Part shown: positions 58,238-64,000 of the stretch, piece after piece
Position numbering within the stretch: the stretch's first letter is position 1
Layout: every line of letters begins with the position of its first letter
NCBI GenBank assembly: GCA_036435485.1
Contig: CM071601.1
Coordinates: forward strand, 185,044,939 to 185,108,938
Direction: 5' to 3'
Source of the DNA: Saposhnikovia divaricata
Lineage: Eukaryota > Streptophyta > Magnoliopsida > Apiales > Apiaceae
DNA length: 64,000 nt
Notes under the pieces: generated by a model
Seen by the model: only the letters and a program-made list of their open reading frames with translations
What the model was told of the DNA's origin: nothing
Databases searched by the model: none
Program-made: the position numbers and the translations under genes

Positions 58238-61200
58238 TGTAATAACCCTAACTTCAGTAATGCTACAGTGGTCACATGAATAGTAAATTTCGAGGATTTA
58301 GAGAAATGGTATATAGGTACCCTATAGTGGAAAAATAAAATGAGTAAACAGAAACCATATTAGTATTGTACAATGGAAATAAGTGACTCGAAATGACGTT
58401 AGATTTCAGAAATTCCTGAAGCATGGATTTTGAGGATTTTGATTTCGAATAAGCTTCTATTGGATATTAAGGAGCATGGAAATATTATAAGAATTATATA
58501 TTGAGGAATTAGTGAATTTAGATTTAACCTAAGGATTATTAAGTTAAGAGAATACCAAAGGAAATTGGATTGTTAAATGGTTTCAAAACCACTGAGATAA
58601 TGAAGTATATTGAACCGAATCACAATTAGACGAGTATGGAGATTAAGCAACCAAGATTAGTAATATAACAAGGACACATACCACATTTTTACTTACCAAG
58701 ATTACTAACATAATAATTAGAAAAACAAGAAAAGAGATTATGAGGTCATTAGGGTGATGTCACTTTCCATTAACACCATTTTAAGGGTAAATTAGTACTT
58801 TTGCATGGTTTAACCACAAATATCTTTACAAGCTTCTACAAGACACTAGAATTAGCAAGATTAAGCCAAGTTAAGATCAAAACAAAACACAAAAACCTCT
58901 CCCCCAACCTCTTTACTCCATTCGGCCCTTTTGAAGAAAAAAAGAGAAAAGAAAAAAAAATAAAATCCAAAACCCTACTTCTCTTCAAGATTAAACCAAG
59001 AGAAAAATCATGGAGCATCTTGGAGGATAGAACAAGACTAGCACAAAGTTTCAAAGCCATCTACCATCATTTAGCAAGGTAATAAAATCATAGAAATTGA
59101 AGATGAATAGTGGTGAATAGTGTTTTTCAAGTTTTAATCTTTGTTTTAATGGTTCCTTTAGTTAATCCAAGCTAATTCAAGGTTGTTCAAGGTGTGTCCA
59201 AGGATTATTAAGGATTATTAAGTGTTCTTCAAGCTTCAAAGAGGTATAACAACCCTTGCCCTTTTGTATTTATGGTAGATATTGAAGTGATTAGTAGTTA
59301 AGTGTTGTTAATGTAAAGTTTATAATGAGTATGTGTTATAAGTGGTTTGTTTTGATGTGAAAATTGTGTGTTGTGGACTTGTAACCATGGCTGGTGAAGA
59401 ATACCACATGGTGTAGGTGATGATTATGGTGTTTGATAATTGATTTGGAGGAGTTGGATTTATGGAAAGTATGAAATTATAGCCGTTATAATGCCCGATT
59501 TTCGTTAGGATGTAAGATGCCCTGTTTTGGACCCCCTGCATCCGTACGGTACCCTACTGTCCAGGTTCCTATTTAACTATGAAATGATAGAGCTTAGTTC
59601 ATAGATCGTTTTGATATAAGGTGCGTTAAAATCTGATGAACGGTTTAGGAGAAAAGTCAGTTTTAGTGAAAGCGGTTCAGAAATCGAGAAACCGTAAATG
59701 TATCAAACTTGAGGTTACAATTACCATACTTTAACATTGTTAAAAGTCACGAAATTTTGGGATAGTGTAGTAGGGTGGTCAGAGGACCCTTAACAGTTGA
59801 CCTTACATTAAAATTCGAAATCCATATTTTCTAAGAATTTTTACAGTTAAGTGTGGTCGTTAAGGAAAATGGTGAAAACCCCTGAAACTTCGATTTAGGT
59901 TATAAATGGTTAAGTTCTTGAGCCTTTGGGATAATAATAATACGTTAAACATATATTAAAGTTTCAAAAGGTAATGTTATGCAAGAGTGTAGTGAGTAAG
60001 AGATGTGGTTCTAACGACGGTCCTTTTGTGTTTATAGAAACTCCGGAAGAGGGACGAGCCATACCGTCAGGATATCGAAACCGAGGCAAGATTTCTTCTA
60101 TCCCTATTTGTAAAACTACTTATCTTTACAAAGAAACTTGATTTTGTGAAATATATATGTGATGCTATTATTACTATATTGTGAAGAAATTGTCTTCCTT
60201 GAGTATTAATATTGAAAAGAAAGATATCTGAAGATGTATATGAATATGGATACGAGTATAAGATGTATATGAATATGAATGAGAGTATGAGATGGATACG
60301 TATAAAGACGATTATGCATGAATTGAACATGCCTTTTGATTAAGAGAATAAGAGAGAATGGTATCAGTTGTTATCGAGGGTTATATGGTTATAATATTAT
60401 ATTAAAAATGTTCTTATTGAGTATCAGTGGTTTAATAAACATTATTTGATTTCTGGATTTGAAAGAGAGGTCTGAATCATAATCAAAGCCTTATGATATA
60501 TATATATTTTATAGAAGTAATGTGTGAGAATGGAAATGATATGAGAGAATGATATGTGAAAACGAAAGTGAGAAAATGGAAATGTGGAATGATATTTTAA
60601 AAAAGAGAATAACGATGTGATAAAGAGGGGGATTGCAACAGACTTGCGTAAGTGGCTGTGTCAGGGCTGTGTGCGACACAGTCCAGCATTTATTATTTTT
60701 ATTACGGCACGAAGATGCCAAGGGAGGATGTTAGCAGGTGGCCTTCCTCCAGGGATGATCTTCATTCCTTCTACCGGTAGTAAAAAGAGAGCAGATACGA
60801 TTAGGCGACTGATCATCGTCCTAACGTATCAGGCGACAGCAGATATCCCCAATGTTTTTGAAAAGAAAGTGTAGACAATGGTTTTCAGATTTCTATATTG
60901 AAAACAGAATAATGATATGAGATGATGGAATGATAGGTACAGATGAAGAAAAACTGATATTATATTATTTCAGATTTCTGTACTGAAAACAGAGTAATGA
61001 TATGAGATGATGGTATTATGGAGACAGATGAAGAAAAACTGATATTATATTAATATAGATTACTTTCTTATAATAGTGAGTGGATGATGTATTATTAAAT
61101 AAGAGCTTTACTCTTCCTTAAGGATTTTAATTGTTTCCTGCTATTACATATACCTATACATATATGTATACTTGTTCACATTCTAAATTTTAGTTACAGA

Positions 61201-61674
61201 ATGATCTTGCTGAGCTATTATAGCTCACTCTTGCTATTTATGTATATAGCAGCTAGGTCCCATGCCGATACTACGTACCACACCCCGCAAGAGGGTAAGG
61301 GAAAGGCGACCTTTTGAGCGAGTGCTGGCGACCATCCCCGAGGTAGTGACAAGCGAAGGGGCTTAGTATACTTATGTAAATTAAGTGTGTAAGTTGTAAT
61401 AAACTTTAGTTGTTGAAGTGCTTCCTGTAGAAGCTTTGTTCAACAATGTACTTAGTAAATTCTGGGCTTGTAATAACTGTTAACTTTAAAACTTTTAAAT
61501 ATTGTGGTTGTTGTTCTAAGAGCATATGACTGGTGTGTGTGTGTATTAGTGTGGGGTCAACTGCTGATTTATTTATTTATTTAAAAAAAAAAAAAAACTA
61601 CAGAGATATTGATATTGATCGGAAATTGGACCTTGACGGCCCGGATCCTTGACCCCGGATCCCGGGGCGTCACA
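58238..61674 (+). repeat. 5' LTR of the Tekay/Del-like element
   Basis: 3,437 bp from TGTAATAACCC to GGCGTCACA. It contains simple A-runs, a tandem pair at 60883-61052, and a G/C-rich end (61616-61674). The partner LTR is outside the window, so the edges are from the termini and the primer-binding site. Confidence 0.75.
60883..61052. repeat. Tandem 85-bp pair inside the LTR
   Basis: TTTCAGATTTCTATATTGAA at 60883 recurs as TTTCAGATTTCTGTACTGAA at 60968, with the following 65 bases also shared (GATGAAGAAAAACTGATATT). Confidence 0.85.
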
Positions 61675-61676
61675 GA

Positions 61677-61688
61677 TGGTATCAGAGC
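61677..61688 (+). promoter_or_regulatory. Primer-binding site, initiator tRNA-Met type
   Basis: TGGTATCAGAGC two bases after the LTR end. Confidence 0.88.
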
Positions 61689-61867
61689 TAAGAGTCATAT
61701 GCTCTTAAACAAAAGTGATAATAATAAATGTATCAGTTATAATATAAATTGTGAACTTCCATCAAGTTCAGGGGTGGTATATCGCAGGTAGTATTTACTT
61801 TAAGCATATATTATAATTTATTAGACTGTTACTAATAGAATTTTATGTTTTATTATAGGGAGCGGAG

Positions 61868-62755
61868 ATGGGTGAGCCGAGTCAGGACCCCCAGTGGCTA
61901 GGGAGGTCAGAGCAGGAGCTATTAGATCTTCAGCTGGCCGGGGTAGAGGTCCCCGAGTATGCAGTTGAGGACCTCAGAGAGAGACGCCGGGCGGCGGCTA
62001 GAGAGCGATTAGAGAGAGATGAGGCAGAGGAGCAGAGACGGAGAGATGCTGTGGCCCTAGTGCCATATATGGGTAGACCTTCTACAGGATCTGACGAGGC
62101 AGGTCCTTCCAGAGTGAGATCGGAGATCCCTGAGGAGGAGAGGCCACTGCGTAAGAGGCCTAGGTTGTCAGTTATACCTGAGGAGCCGATTGAGTGGAGG
62201 GATATTCAGATGATTCCCACTCCTGTCCGACCCATCCCGGTGCCGTCACCAGTTCCATCCCCTCTACCTAGTCCTGACCCTATAGATGATCCTTTTGAGC
62301 AGTTTACCCCTCCAGGGCATTTTGGTTTCTTTGAGGAGGAGGAGGATCCTTCAGAGGATGCTGAGACAGAGTCGGTTCCTCCATCCCCACCCTTTGCACC
62401 ACCACCACCTCCACCTGTGGATGCACCTCCCCTAGCTGTACCCCCTCAGGAGGCACCCTTACCGGCGGGTGACTCACTTTCAGCTACCTTATTGACCGAG
62501 TACTTTGCTCTTCAGGGACAGTTGGAGGAGTCCCGCAGGACTATAGACACCCTTCTACAGAGGTTAGAGAGAGGGAGAGGAGGGGTTATTCCGGATGGGA
62601 TATCTCTGGGGATGATCAGTATTGAGCTACGAGCATTAGGAGATATTAGGAGGTTGTTGGGTGATAGGGGAGACCCGGCATGGAGGGCCCAGATAGTTGA
62701 TACGGTTACTACCATGGTAGTCCAGATACGGGATGTTGTCAGGGCAGGGGTGTGA
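61868..62755 (+). CDS. Extra ORF between primer-binding site and gag
   Basis: An intact 295-codon ORF with ATG at 61868. The N-terminal 60 residues are a charged helix (ERRRAAARERLERDEAEEQR), then a Pro-rich middle (VPSPVPSPLPSPDPIDDP and PPPPPPVDAPP), and a C-terminal helical part (ALQGQLEESRRTIDTLLQRL...VVQIRDVVRAG). No zinc knuckle or enzyme motif. It is much richer in G and C than its surroundings. An ORF of this size upstream of gag is unusual for Tekay/Del elements. I do not recognise the protein; a structural or regulatory role in the element is only a guess. Confidence 0.7.
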   Translation: MGEPSQDPQWLGRSEQELLDLQLAGVEVPEYAVEDLRERRRAAARERLERDEAEEQRRRDAVALVPYMGRPSTGSDEAGPSRVRSEIPEEERPLRKRPRLSVIPEEPIEWRDIQMIPTPVRPIPVPSPVPSPLPSPDPIDDPFEQFTPPGHFGFFEEEEDPSEDAETESVPPSPPFAPPPPPPVDAPPLAVPPQEAPLPAGDSLSATLLTEYFALQGQLEESRRTIDTLLQRLERGRGGVIPDGISLGMISIELRALGDIRRLLGDRGDPAWRAQIVDTVTTMVVQIRDVVRAGV

Positions 62756-63289
62756 GCCGGGATAGTAGTTCGTCACTAATCAGACTAGTCATCTTGTTGA
62801 TGTCATTTTGGGGATTAGTTTAGTTGTTCACTGTTTTAATCCCAGTCTGATTAGAGGACAGCTAGTAGTACTTTTGGTGATATCGGATTAGTATGTACGG
62901 CTATGTTTTGGGTTTCGAACCTTGTATTAGATGATGTATATTATTAGCAGTAAAAGATGTTGTACCCAAATTGTAAAATATTTATGTACATTAATGAAGT
63001 TTGTGCATTTCTATCTAAATTTTTGCTGCATTTTTTTTATATAATATAATAAATGTTGAGACTCAGAAATATTGATGTATAAAAGGTGATTGACTTAATG
63101 AAAAGGCTATCGTGTTAAGGGCGATACAACTACCTACTAAAGTTATGGTATAACTAGATGTAAATCGCGTGATAAAGATATTGTGATGTGCAAATGAGCT
63201 AATTAATGATATAATTGTGTATATAGAAATGATGTATATAGTAACCCAAATTCGGGTAATTAATAAGGACTATTGTTATGTACAGAACT
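62756..63289. other. Spacer between the extra ORF and gag
   Basis: Non-coding A/T-rich DNA. It could hold a promoter or a splice acceptor for gag; no clear motif is seen. Confidence 0.4.
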
Positions 63290-64000
63290 ATGCCGCCTAG
63301 ACGTGACAGTAGAGCGAATGCAAGGGAAAATGAGAGAGACGAAAGAAGTCGAAATATCGAAGGTACTAGACTGAACGAAAATGCTCATAATGAAGAAAAT
63401 CATGAAGAAGGAGAAGAGGAATCAACTGGCCAACAAAGGAATCCGGGAGGTGATCCCTTTGCCCAATTCATGGACTTATTAAGGCAGAATTTAACAAATC
63501 CACAGAATCCTCAACCACCACCTGTTCTCCCCAATCAGGCAACTAGTTCCTTTCGTGCCTTTAAGTCATTAAAGCCCCCAGAATTCGAGGGAACCACTAA
63601 CCCAGTAGTAGCCAGGGCATGGCTAAAAGAAATGGAGAAAGCTTTCGAAATACTGAGGATAGAGGAAGATCAGAAAACAGTTTTTGCAGCCTATCTCCTA
63701 AAGGGAGAGGCAAATTACTGGTGGGAAGCTAGGAAGAACCTAGAGGAAGCGGGAGTGATAACCTGGGAACGTTTCACTAGGGTGTTCCTAGAAAAGTATT
63801 CTCCTAGGTATCTAGAAAACCAAATGGAATTAAAGTTTCTGGAGTTAAAACAGGATAACCTAACAGTGGCAGAGTATGAAAATAAATTCTCAGAACTGTC
63901 GAGGTTTGTTCCCGAGTTTGTGCGTACTGAAGAACAACGTGCAAAAAGGTTTCAACAAGGGTTAAAACCCTGGTTACGAACGAGAGTGGCCCCATTTGAG
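63290..64000 (+). CDS. Gag of the Tekay/Del-like element, partial
   Basis: The ATG at 63290 starts a frame open to the window end (237 codons). The N-terminus MPPRRDSRANA is basic, followed by an acidic linker and then the Retrotrans_gag domain (PF03732-like): FRAFKSLKPPEFEGTTNP, ARAWLKEMEKAFEIL, GEANYWWEARKNL and TRVFLEKYSPRYLEN. It forms the virus-like particle core of the element. The zinc knuckle and pol must lie beyond the edge. Confidence 0.92.
   Translation, partial: MPPRRDSRANARENERDERSRNIEGTRLNENAHNEENHEEGEEESTGQQRNPGGDPFAQFMDLLRQNLTNPQNPQPPPVLPNQATSSFRAFKSLKPPEFEGTTNPVVARAWLKEMEKAFEILRIEEDQKTVFAAYLLKGEANYWWEARKNLEEAGVITWERFTRVFLEKYSPRYLENQMELKFLELKQDNLTVAEYENKFSELSRFVPEFVRTEEQRAKRFQQGLKPWLRTRVAPFE

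Larger units (their letters stand above)
58238..64000 (+). mobile_element. Long-LTR Ty3/Gypsy element (Tekay/Del-like), 3' part outside the window
   Basis: 5' LTR (58238-61674), primer-binding site (61677-61688), an extra ORF (61868-62755) and gag (from 63290). The very long LTR, the start TGTAATAACCC, the end GGGGCGTCACA, the initiator-Met primer site and the Gag type suit the Tekay/Del chromovirus group. The five bases before it (tcaga, 58233-58237) would be the target duplication. No defect is seen in the visible part. Confidence 0.82.

Overview
The window is nuclear DNA of a flowering plant, most likely a eudicot. The evidence is spliced genes with GT-AG introns, a nuclear tRNA-Leu, plant-type LTR retrotransposon lineages, Stowaway-like and hAT-like MITEs, and high A+T content. 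The species cannot be named from the sequence alone.

Left flank (1-21,094): three LTR retrotransposons appear nested inside each other. An Athila-like non-autonomous element on the minus strand (1-3,676) splits the pol gene of a Sirevirus-like Copia element on the plus strand (3,677-11,977). That Copia element sits inside the antisense extra ORF of a Tat-lineage Ty3/Gypsy element on the minus strand (11,978-21,094). The Copia element carries about 3.7 kb of accessory coding sequence downstream of RNase H, now broken. The Gypsy element has gag-pol on the minus strand and a convergent intron-containing ORF on the plus strand, separated by about 16 copies of a 75-bp minisatellite.

Gene island (21.1-55.4 kb): it holds a tRNA-Leu(UAG), a pyridoxal reductase-like pseudogene, a three-exon 6-phosphogluconolactonase gene, a five-exon TBC-domain Rab-GAP gene and, on the minus strand, a three-exon cytochrome b5 gene. 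One small Copia element with nearly identical LTRs but ruined genes lies at 37.1-42.3 kb. The rest is rich in small non-autonomous DNA transposons. Eight have hAT-type ends: six with exact 8-bp target duplications, one with 7 of 8 matching bases and one with 6 of 8. Most of these are built from a short G/C-rich word repeated in opposite orientation at the two ends around an A/T-rich core, with a different word in each element.

Right flank (55.4-64.0 kb): a second nest. A Copia element is cut in its protease region by a CACTA transposon, and the CACTA element is cut in its transposase-associated gene by a long-LTR Ty3/Gypsy element resembling the Tekay/Del lineage. That last element has an unusual 295-codon ORF between its primer-binding site and gag, and its gag runs off the end of the window.

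The host genes are ordinary housekeeping functions: oxidative pentose phosphate pathway, membrane traffic and ER electron transfer. They show no sign of working together. The unusual content is in the mobile elements.
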